DNA of 11,196 nucleotides, from contig CAYOBW010000233.1 in assembly GCA_964402115.1 (NCBI GenBank), positions 1 through 11,196 of the forward strand, written 5' to 3'. Made by a program: the position numbers and the translations under genes. The notes below the pieces were generated by a model. It was not told the DNA's origin and ran no database searches. It saw only the letters and a program-made list of their open reading frames with translations. Shown here one piece after another: positions 5,742 through 11,196 of the stretch (positions are counted from its first letter, which is position 1; each line of letters begins with the position of its first letter). Source of the DNA: CAYOBW01 sp964402115 (GTDB lineage: Bacteria; Verrucomicrobiota; Kiritimatiellia; UBA8416; CAYOBW01).

Positions 5742-8329
5742 GGCGCGAATGCCAGCGCTTCTCCCGCGCGGGTGTCGCGTTCGACGACCTTGCCGCTCCA
5801 GGGGTCGACCAGCCGCAGCCTGCCGCCGACGGTGGACGTGACACCCACCCGCACGACGCGTCCGCCCTTCTGCTCCGCGCTGACGAGGAAGCCGCCCTGG
5901 GCGCGCAGGTTCGCGAACTGCGCGTCCCGCTCCTTCGGCCAGCAGGGGAAGACGCGCACCGTGCCCGGCCCTGAGCTCGTCGAAGGGTCATCCACGCTCT
6001 GCAGCAGGAACTCCGAGACCATCGCCGCCAGCCCGACGCTTTCGCTCAGGTAGAAGCCGTGCGAGGGCCAGTGGAACATGCCGTTGGGCTGGACTTCCGG
6101 CTTGTAGTAGCGGCGCGCGTCCTCCAGCGCGTCCAGCATGGAGAAGCGCGCCTTGGCCACGCCGAACATGACGGTCGAGTTACAGCCGCGGTGCTTCGTC
6201 TGGCGGATCGTGTTGAGGAAGAGCTCCTTCACCGGCTCGGGCGAGAACCACGTCACCTGGTCGCCCGGGAACACCGGGATGACCGGCACGATGATGTTGT
6301 GCACGCCGATCTGGCGGAACTTGCAGCCGGTCCAGTCAACGACGATCGGCCGGCCCGCGCCGTCGGGCGCGGTGGGATAGTCGGGCAGGAGCGCGAGGGC
6401 CTGCTCGAACCGCGCCGCCAGCGGAGCGTCGCGCCCCAGCTCGCGCGCGGCGCGGATCGCGGCCCGCAGCGCGTGGCGGGCGTAGGCGAGGTCGAAGGGC
6501 ACGTTGTCCACGCCGAAACCGCCGTGCTCGGGGCTATAGCTCGGGCCGAACTTCGCCCTGCCGTCGGCGGTGCGCGGACACTTCTCCGCGAAAGAGCAGT
6601 AGAACAGGGCGACCTCGCGAATGACGGGGTAGAGCGTCGTCGCCAGGCGCGCCCGGTCGGGCCGGTACAGGTGATCGTACCACAGGATCTGCGCCGACAT
6701 GCCGGCCATGCCGAGCGTGTAGCCGTAAGGCGGAATCGCAACCTGCCGCTTGTTGACGCTCTTGCAGCCGGCCGGGTCCGGCTCGAACGCGAAGGAGGAG
6801 ATGCCGATGCAGGCGCCTTCGCAGTCGTACGTGTTCTTCGCCAGCCACTGCATGCGCGGCAGCATGGCGTTCATGTAATCCACCCACGGCTCCGCCTGCT
6901 CGGGATGGTTCAGGATGAACGGCGTCCAGTACGGCTGCCAGGCGTTGTAGTTGTGGTGATAGTCGCCGTGCCAGCCGGGGACATCGTTGGGCAGGACGCC
7001 CCAAAGGCCGGCCGGCACCGAGCCGGGCTTCGCGAAGCAGCGGAGGAAGTAGGACATGCGATACCACCAGGGCTGGAAGTCGGGGTCGTCCAGCACGACC
7101 CCGCTGGCCGACCAGTAGCGCGCCCACTCCGCCTCGTGGCGCGCGATCAACTGCGCGGCCGCGGCGGCCGCCGTCTCGCGGGCTATGCGCATGGCCTCGT
7201 CCCGCACGTTCTTCCGCGTGTCCCGCGAGGTCACCACGGCAACCACCTTCTGCGTGCCGACGGAAGCCGCGGCCAGCGCGTACTCCATGCCGGCGTAGTC
7301 CGGGTCGCCAGGCAGCGTCATGTGCAGCCACTTCACGCCGTCGGTTTCGCCCTGCTCCGCGGCGGGCAGCTCCGCCGCCTTGATTTCCTCCAGCGAAACC
7401 TCCCGGTCGGTCTGGATCAGGAACGCATTCCGGTCGGCCAGCGACCGCACGGAGGCGCCCGGCGCCGTCGCCACGGCCCGCCGCAGATCCAGCCGGGCGA
7501 AGTTGGGCCCGCGGTCCGGCATGCCCGCGGTGACGGCCAGCGGCGCCGGCCCACCCACCAGCCGGATGTCGCGCACGCGGTTCTCCACGCGCTTGCCGTC
7601 CGTCGTCATCACGTAGAACTCGACCGCCGAAACAGGCGTCCCCGCCGCGAAGGGGAAGGCGACGGAGGCCTCCGCCCGCGGCGTATCCCGCCAGCCGCTC
7701 GCAACCGGGTGATTCCCCGTGCGGGCCAGCACGTTCACGTAGTACCGCGCCCCTGGCGTGCCGACTATGCGGAACGTCAGCGCCGTGCAGGCCCCGCCCA
7801 GCGCCGGGTCGAGACTCCACCGGTACCCGGCCGACGCCCCCGCGGCGCCGGCGATGGCCATGACACCGGCCTCGTCCTTTTGCAGCCATTCGTTCACCTG
7901 GCCGCCCGACCGGATGCACTGCCAGGCCCCGGCCTCGCCCGTGGCCGCGCCGATCCGGATGATGGCCGCACAGCGCGGCTGCGGATAGGGCTTCTTCCAA
8001 CTCGGCGGATAGCTGCCGCCCGACCACTTGTTGTTGGGCACATCCACCTTCAGCAGCGGACCGTCCTGCGACGTGTCCACGCGCGCATCCCACACATCGT
8101 TCTTGGTCACGCGGATGCACAGCGCCCCCTGCTGCTCCCACAGCAACCCGGACAGGTCGCCGTTGCCCAGCACCAGCCCGTGGCGGTTGATGTCGGCCAG
8201 CGTGGCCTCGTCCACCGCGGCGGCGTCGAGTGCTGCCGGGAACGGGATCGCCTCCGCCCCGGCCAGCGCCCCGACACAGCCCGCCCATACAAGCCACGCT
8301 ACCAGTAATCCGTGCGCCCGACCATGCAT
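5738..8329 (-). CDS. GH95-like alpha/alpha-barrel glycoside hydrolase (putative alpha-L-fucosidase or L-galactosidase)
   Basis: This is an 863-residue exported protein, signal peptide about 1-25. Residues 45-400 form a beta-rich N-terminal region beginning GLVLGNGDLSGLLWE (51-65) and TKNDVWDAR (75-83). The barrel covers about 415-770. DYHHNYNAWQPYW (456-468) lines up with the GH95 N-x-N motif (N460, N462) that positions the catalytic water. GPSYSPEH (595-602) matches the family's SPSTSPEN-type motif, with E601 as probable general acid. The C-terminal segment (EFLLQS at 773-778, TVRVFPCWP at 790-798, FANLRAQGGFLV at 805-816) is typical of GH95. Known GH95 enzymes invert alpha-1,2-L-fucosides or L-galactosides; specificity here is unknown. 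ATG 8329 is chosen because AGGAGG lies five bases upstream and a signal peptide follows; an open extension to 8398 lacks this. Residues 145-260 look like an extra jelly-roll insertion, and residues 781-787 are encoded by a short repeat-like element. First gene of the operon. Confidence 0.82.
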   Translation of the reverse strand: MHGRAHGLLVAWLVWAGCVGALAGAEAIPFPAALDAAAVDEATLADINRHGLVLGNGDLSGLLWEQQGALCIRVTKNDVWDARVDTSQDGPLLKVDVPNNKWSGGSYPPSWKKPYPQPRCAAIIRIGAATGEAGAWQCIRSGGQVNEWLQKDEAGVMAIAGAAGASAGYRWSLDPALGGACTALTFRIVGTPGARYYVNVLARTGNHPVASGWRDTPRAEASVAFPFAAGTPVSAVEFYVMTTDGKRVENRVRDIRLVGGPAPLAVTAGMPDRGPNFARLDLRRAVATAPGASVRSLADRNAFLIQTDREVSLEEIKAAELPAAEQGETDGVKWLHMTLPGDPDYAGMEYALAAASVGTQKVVAVVTSRDTRKNVRDEAMRIARETAAAAAAQLIARHEAEWARYWSASGVVLDDPDFQPWWYRMSYFLRCFAKPGSVPAGLWGVLPNDVPGWHGDYHHNYNAWQPYWTPFILNHPEQAEPWVDYMNAMLPRMQWLAKNTYDCEGACIGISSFAFEPDPAGCKSVNKRQVAIPPYGYTLGMAGMSAQILWYDHLYRPDRARLATTLYPVIREVALFYCSFAEKCPRTADGRAKFGPSYSPEHGGFGVDNVPFDLAYARHALRAAIRAARELGRDAPLAARFEQALALLPDYPTAPDGAGRPIVVDWTGCKFRQIGVHNIIVPVIPVFPGDQVTWFSPEPVKELFLNTIRQTKHRGCNSTVMFGVAKARFSMLDALEDARRYYKPEVQPNGMFHWPSHGFYLSESVGLAAMVSEFLLQSVDDPSTSSGPGTVRVFPCWPKERDAQFANLRAQGGFLVSAEQKGGRVVRVGVTSTVGGRLRLVDPWSGKVVERDTRAGEALAFAP
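5969..5987. repeat. REP-like dispersed-repeat motif inside the GH95-like gene
   Basis: The 19-mer CCCTGAGCTCGTCGAAGGG (minus strand CCCTTCGACGAGCTCAGGG) matches a motif I recall as a very common dispersed bacterial repeat of the form CCCTTCGACrAGCTCAGGG. It encodes DPSTSSG in frame, placed exactly between LLQS and GTVRVFP, where GH95 proteins normally have a short turn. Only one copy is in this window, so calling it a repeat rests on memory of other genomes. Confidence 0.55.
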
Positions 8330-8334
8330 GTTCC

Positions 8335-8340
8335 CCTCCT
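8335..8340 (-). promoter_or_regulatory. Shine-Dalgarno of the GH95-like gene
   Basis: A perfect AGGAGG on the minus strand, five bases before ATG 8329. It decides the start over the longer open frame that reaches 8398. Confidence 0.85.
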
Positions 8341-8389
8341 CGCGCCGCCAAAAGCCAGGCGCGCCAAACCCACCCCCGTACATCGTGCG

Positions 8390-8418
8390 GGTATGCATGA
8401 GTTCGCGTCCGGATGCAA
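8390..8418 (-). promoter_or_regulatory. Weak sigma70-like promoter candidate for the operon
   Basis: On the minus strand TTGCAT (8418-8413) is separated by 17 bases from CATACC (8395-8390), about 60 bases before the GH95-like ATG. The -35 match is partial and the -10 match is poor, so this is only the best candidate seen by eye. Confidence 0.2.
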
Positions 8419-8438
8419 TCCAGAAAGGAGGAGGAGCA

Positions 8439-8473
8439 CCAGACGATCTGGACGCTATTGCTCAACGATAGCG
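8439..8473. promoter_or_regulatory. Adjacent small dyads, possible operator
   Basis: Two inverted repeats sit side by side. CCAGA-CGA-TCTGG covers 8439-8451. CGCTATTG-CTCAA-CGATAGCG covers 8453-8473 and is perfect except for one T/G pair. They lie about 110-145 bases upstream of the GH95-like start, just upstream of the weak promoter candidate, where an activator or repressor could bind. No regulator gene in the window supports this. Confidence 0.25.
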
Positions 8474-8513
8474 ACAGCGGCAAAGATCTCATCCGGGCAC
8501 ACTCGACCCGGTA

Positions 8514-8579
8514 ACTGGGAGCGGGGGCGTCCCGCCCCCGGTCTGCTCGTTACGGGGGCGGGACGCCCCCGCTCCCAGT
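8514..8579. repeat. Perfect 27-bp inverted repeat with 12-base loop
   Basis: The left arm at 8514-8540 starts ACTGGGAGCGGGGGCGTCCC. It is exactly complementary to the right arm at 8553-8579, around the loop GTCTGCTCGTTA (8541-8552). Each arm also contains an imperfect inner palindrome built on GGGGGCG and CGCCCCC. It is not followed by a T-run on either strand, and it lies between divergently oriented genes, so a terminator role for known genes does not fit. It resembles a mobile palindromic (REP/MITE-like) intergenic element. Confidence 0.9.
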
Positions 8580-8745
8580 GCTGCCTGATAACGCCATGCA
8601 ACTCGCCACGAATCACCTGGCCCTACTCGGCACTACTCGGCACGAAAGAGGTCTCGGCAGGAACGACTTGCGAGAGCCAGAGCCGGGTTGGTACGCTCAT
8701 CGGCACGGTGCGCTGTCGTGGGGGCTGCGCCGTGAAAGGCAACGG

Positions 8746-8778
8746 ATGAAGAAGCGTGGCCGGAAGGCGGGACCGTGA
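8746..8778 (+). other. Ten-codon leader ORF overlapping the ankyrin gene start
   Basis: ATG 8746 opens a frame encoding MKKRGRKAGP and ends at TGA 8776-8778, overlapping the GTG start of the ankyrin gene as GTGA. AAAGG sits six bases upstream of the ATG. It could couple translation to the next gene or be chance. The peptide is strongly basic and has no recognisable function. Confidence 0.3.
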
Positions 8779-10340
8779 ACGCATGTGGGCGCTGGGCGCG
8801 CTGGTTCTTTCTGCCGACCGCCCTGTTGCTCGTGGTGGTATTGCTCCCCTGCGCGCTGGCGCTTGTCAAGCACCAGTGGCTGCAGAGCGTGCACTGCTTC
8901 TGGCACAACGCCGACTTCTGGGTGCCTTGCACGGGCAGCCTGCTGTGCGGCTGCCTGTGGGTGTGGACGGCTCACACCGTGGCGCCCGTGCGCAAGCTGA
9001 CGGTGGCGGCGGTGAGCCTGCTGCCCGGCGCCTGGCTGGCGTGGGTGCTGGTGGGTGAAGTGCCCTTGCGGCTCGGTGACGGTTTTACCGGGCCGTGGTT
9101 CACCACCCGTACGCCCGTCTACCTCGCGTGGTGGGCCGGGCTCGGCACGCTCGCCCTGCTGGCTTGGCGCTCCCGGCGCAAACCCGTCGCCTTGCGCGCC
9201 CCGGTGACGCCGGGCCGTGCGCGGGCCGTTGCGGGTCTGGCCTGCAGCATCCTGCTCTGCGGCGGCGTGACCGTGCCGGCCGGCGCGCAGATGTATCGCT
9301 GGACGCTCTACCGCACGGCGCTTCACGCTGTCGTCGAGCGCGACGACAGCGCGGCCTTGCGGACGCTGGAGCGCTGTGCACGTTGGCCCGGCTTCGATCC
9401 GGAATGGACGCCGGGACGCGTGCTGCGGTTCATCCCGCACGGCTATGCGCTGGACGACGCGCTGTTCGGCTGCCCGAGCTGCCGGGGCATTCACAGCCCG
9501 CTGCTCGAAGCGGCGGCCCGGCACGGATGTGCGCGCACCGTCGCCGCGCTGCTGGCGCGGCGGGGTGGCGTGGCGTATGGCGGCGACCGCGGCGCCAGTC
9601 TGCTGCTGGCCGCCGTGCAGGCAGGCAGCCCGGCCGTTCTCGACCTTTTGCTGGAGCACGGCGCCGACGCGAGCGCCACCAACACCCTGGGTTCCTTGAT
9701 GCACATGGGCGGATTCATGCATCTGGCCGCGATGACGCAGGATGTCCCCGCCGCCGTCCTGGAGCGCCTGCTCCGCGCCGGCGCCCCCATTAATCGCGTA
9801 TCGCGCAGCGGCCTGACGCCACTCGACTGCGCCCACATCTGGAACCCCGGTGCGATCCCGTACCTGCGCGCGCACGGCGCCACGAATGCCGCGGTGCGGC
9901 AGGGGTTGACGCCCTGGCGCGAAGCGGAGCGGCTTTACCGCTTCGCGGGCACGCCGTTCGGACTGCGGCTGCCGGAAGGCTTCGCCCCCTGGAACCGGCT
10001 GCAAACACCCACCAACAGCCTGGCCTGGGAAGTGCGGAACGACGCCAACTCGTCCCTCCGTTTCAGACTGGGTCCGCCGTGCCGGGGGGAAGGCACGAAT
10101 GGGCTCATGCGGGGACTCCCGGTCCTGATTGCCCGCGAGGAGCGGGACTGGGGCCACTGTTGGTGCGCCGAGGTCGCCGTCTATTTCGATTCCACGGCTG
10201 CGCAACACGCGACCAACCCGCCCCCGGACGCCGTGCCGCACTACGACGCCATACTCGGCTATAAGGCCTTCAACCGCCACGACCGCATCGCGCTCGAACG
10301 CGCCATCGGGACACTGTTCTGCATCCAGGACGCGCCTTGA
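8775..10340 (+). CDS. Multi-pass membrane protein with ankyrin repeats
   Basis: This 521-residue protein of unknown function has two parts. The N-terminal third has about five hydrophobic segments, roughly 10-31, 48-66, 74-95, 114-131 and 150-171, so it is an inner-membrane protein. From about 178 follow ankyrin-like helix-loop-helix units: TALHAVVERDDSAALRTL (181-198), SPLLEAAARHGCARTVAALL (241-260), LLAAVQAGSPAVLDLLLEHG (277-296), HLAAMTQDVPAAVLERLLRA (316-335) and GLTPLDCAHIW (346-356). The region after 390 is not recognised. It holds several cysteines (C436, C462, C464) and a HCWCAEV motif at 461-467. GTG 8775 is preceded by GGAAGG at 8762-8767, seven bases away, which supports this start. 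Ankyrin repeats bind proteins; no partner is indicated. The gene is divergent from the glycosidase operon and codirectional with the sialidase-like gene, but a functional link is not shown. Confidence 0.83.
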   Translation: MNACGRWARWFFLPTALLLVVVLLPCALALVKHQWLQSVHCFWHNADFWVPCTGSLLCGCLWVWTAHTVAPVRKLTVAAVSLLPGAWLAWVLVGEVPLRLGDGFTGPWFTTRTPVYLAWWAGLGTLALLAWRSRRKPVALRAPVTPGRARAVAGLACSILLCGGVTVPAGAQMYRWTLYRTALHAVVERDDSAALRTLERCARWPGFDPEWTPGRVLRFIPHGYALDDALFGCPSCRGIHSPLLEAAARHGCARTVAALLARRGGVAYGGDRGASLLLAAVQAGSPAVLDLLLEHGADASATNTLGSLMHMGGFMHLAAMTQDVPAAVLERLLRAGAPINRVSRSGLTPLDCAHIWNPGAIPYLRAHGATNAAVRQGLTPWREAERLYRFAGTPFGLRLPEGFAPWNRLQTPTNSLAWEVRNDANSSLRFRLGPPCRGEGTNGLMRGLPVLIAREERDWGHCWCAEVAVYFDSTAAQHATNPPPDAVPHYDAILGYKAFNRHDRIALERAIGTLFCIQDAP

Positions 10341-10453
10341 GCACTCAGGGGCTACGAGCCAGACGCCCCAAGCCATCGAATCGCGGATGCGACATCCGCC
10401 TCGACGCCCACCGCAGACCCGTCTATCCTTTCGACCATCGTGGAGTGCGGATA
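10341..10453 (+). other. Short spacer with a small hairpin
   Basis: The 113-bp gap contains GCGGATG-CGA-CATCCGC at 10383-10399, a 7-bp stem with a 3-base loop. There is no T-run after it, so it is at best a weak terminator for the ankyrin gene or another small palindromic repeat. GGAG at 10442-10445 lies eight bases before the next ATG and serves as its ribosome site. No clear promoter was seen. Confidence 0.5.
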
Positions 10454-11196
10454 ATGAAACCGTTCTGCAAGCTGCTGTTGGCCCTCGCACTCGTCGGCGC
10501 GTTACGATCGACCGCGGTCGAATCCGTCCCCGACCCGCGCCACATTTCGAACGGCCGCATCATCCCCAGCGAGGGCTACGCGGACCAGCCGTTCATCGTG
10601 AAGACCGCCGACGGCGCATGGCTGTGCGTGATGACGACCGGCGTCGGCAAGGAGGGCGCGGGCGGCCAGCACGTCGTCTCGATGCGCAGCACGGATCGGG
10701 GGCGCACGTGGGAGCGGATCGTGCCGATCGAACCGGCGGACGGGCCGGAGGCGAGCTATGCGGTGCTGCTGAAGGTTCCAGCGGGACGCGTCTATGCGTT
10801 CTACAATCACAACACCGACCGCGTGTTGGAGGTGAAGCGCGAGGATGGCGGCGCGTACAAGCGCGTGGATTCGCTGGGCCATTATGTCTTCAAGTTCAGC
10901 GATGACCACGGCAAGAGCTGGTCGGCGCAGCGCCACGAAGTTCCCATCCGCGAGTTCGCCTGCGACCGCACGAACGTCTACGGAGGCAAGCTGCGGTTCT
11001 TCTGGAACGTCGGACGGCCGCTGATCGTCGGAGACACCGCGCTCATGGTGCAGCACAAGGTCGGCGCGATGGGTGCGGGATTCTTCGCGCAGTCGGAGGG
11101 CGCGTTCTTCGCGAGCAAGAACATCCTGACCGAACGCGACCCGGCGAAGATCACGTTCGAGACGCTGCCCGATGGCGACATCGGCCTGCGCACGCC
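10454..11196 (+). CDS. Exported sialidase/BNR-repeat family protein, 3' end outside window
   Basis: The frame is open from ATG 10454 to the window edge, giving 247 residues. Residues 1 to about 22 are a signal peptide (MKPFCKLLLALALVGAL). The body reads as the start of a six-bladed sialidase-fold propeller: ISNGRIIPSEGYADQPFIV (31-49), then two Asp-box motifs, STDRGRTW (79-86) and SDDHGKSW (149-156), each marking a beta-hairpin of a blade. YAFYNHNTDR (114-123) is also characteristic of this group. Proteins of this kind include exo-alpha-sialidases, but many in environmental bacteria have no proven substrate; the catalytic Tyr/Glu pair and the later Arg residues lie downstream and cannot be checked. 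Start choice is backed by GGAG eight bases upstream and the immediate signal peptide. It follows the ankyrin gene by 113 bp in the same direction. Confidence 0.88.
   Translation, partial: MKPFCKLLLALALVGALRSTAVESVPDPRHISNGRIIPSEGYADQPFIVKTADGAWLCVMTTGVGKEGAGGQHVVSMRSTDRGRTWERIVPIEPADGPEASYAVLLKVPAGRVYAFYNHNTDRVLEVKREDGGAYKRVDSLGHYVFKFSDDHGKSWSAQRHEVPIREFACDRTNVYGGKLRFFWNVGRPLIVGDTALMVQHKVGAMGAGFFAQSEGAFFASKNILTERDPAKITFETLPDGDIGLRT

Larger units (their letters stand above)
8330..8774. other. Divergent intergenic region between the operon and the ankyrin gene
   Basis: About 445 bp with no convincing gene. Short frames cross it on both strands but lack ribosome sites, signal peptides or recognisable protein character. 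It must hold promoters for the leftward operon and probably for the rightward ankyrin gene. Visible structure comprises two small dyads (8439-8473), a long perfect inverted repeat (8514-8579), and a tandem 10-bp direct repeat of TACTCGGCAC at 8624-8643. No riboswitch or tRNA is recognised. Confidence 0.7.

Noticed and set aside
5716..5991. Upstream extension of the sulfatase frame
   Set aside because: It lies inside the GH95-like gene, is low-complexity, and places 92 residues before an obvious signal peptide.
6059..8308. A 749-codon open frame on the plus strand, opposite the GH95-like gene
   Set aside because: Composition is typical of an antisense shadow (Arg/His/Val-rich) and it has no family character, while the minus strand has GH95 motifs throughout.
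8514..8579. Inverted repeat as an intrinsic terminator
   Set aside because: The flanking genes point away from it and no T-run follows either arm.
8624..8643. Tandem TACTCGGCAC direct repeat as the start of a CRISPR or iteron array
   Set aside because: Only two copies with no spacer; too short for CRISPR and no replication genes nearby.
8312..8749. 145-codon plus-strand frame across the intergenic region
   Set aside because: No ribosome site, Arg/Ser/Thr-rich, runs through the inverted repeat and overlaps the GH95-like start region; no protein character.
8697..10490. A 597-codon open frame on the minus strand, opposite the ankyrin gene
   Set aside because: Gly/Arg/Gln-rich shadow; the plus strand has hydrophobic segments, ankyrin repeats and a Shine-Dalgarno.

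Overview
The window is visibly GC-rich, gene-dense bacterial DNA. It reads as part of a polysaccharide or mucin-glycan degradation locus from a sulfatase-rich heterotroph of the Planctomycetota-Verrucomicrobiota-Lentisphaerota-Kiritimatiellota type. That placement is inferred from gene content only: exported S1 sulfatase, GH29 and GH95-like fucosidases, a DUF5703 protein, F5/8C (discoidin-like) C-terminal domains and a sialidase-like protein. There is no rRNA, tRNA or marker gene to settle it.

Layout. The minus strand from 8329 down to 1 carries one compact set of genes, read right to left. It starts with a GH95-like six-hairpin glycosidase (5738-8329), then an S1 sulfatase with an intact C-S-P-S-R maturation motif (4333-5715). 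A 39-codon small ORF (4217-4336) follows, then a GH29 alpha-L-fucosidase with a C-terminal F5/8C domain (2781-4205). The set ends with a DUF5703/GH95-clan-like protein also ending in an F5/8C domain (73-2784) and the first 25 codons of a further gene (1-76). Successive frames touch or overlap by 4 bases (ATGA or GTGA) at every junction except the entry to the GH29 gene. There, the small ORF's stop codon abuts and partly overlaps the Shine-Dalgarno sequence. This looks like one translationally coupled operon.

The region 8330-8774 is a divergent intergenic stretch. It holds a perfect 27-bp inverted repeat with a 12-base loop (8514-8579), two smaller dyads, and probably promoters for both directions. 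On the plus strand follow a multi-pass membrane protein with a cytosolic or periplasmic ankyrin domain (8775-10340) and, after 113 bp, the 5' part of an exported sialidase/BNR-repeat protein (from 10454, running off the end).

How the genes may work together (inference): the sulfatase removes sulfate esters and GH29 and GH95 remove fucosyl (or related L-sugar) caps. The DUF5703 protein acts on an unknown glycosidic linkage. All have export signals, so the work is likely periplasmic or extracellular. Fucose plus sulfate fits either algal fucoidan-type glycans or host mucin; the sialidase-like neighbour tilts slightly to mucin-like glycans but belongs to a different transcription unit. No transporter, regulator or sulfatase-maturing enzyme is visible here.
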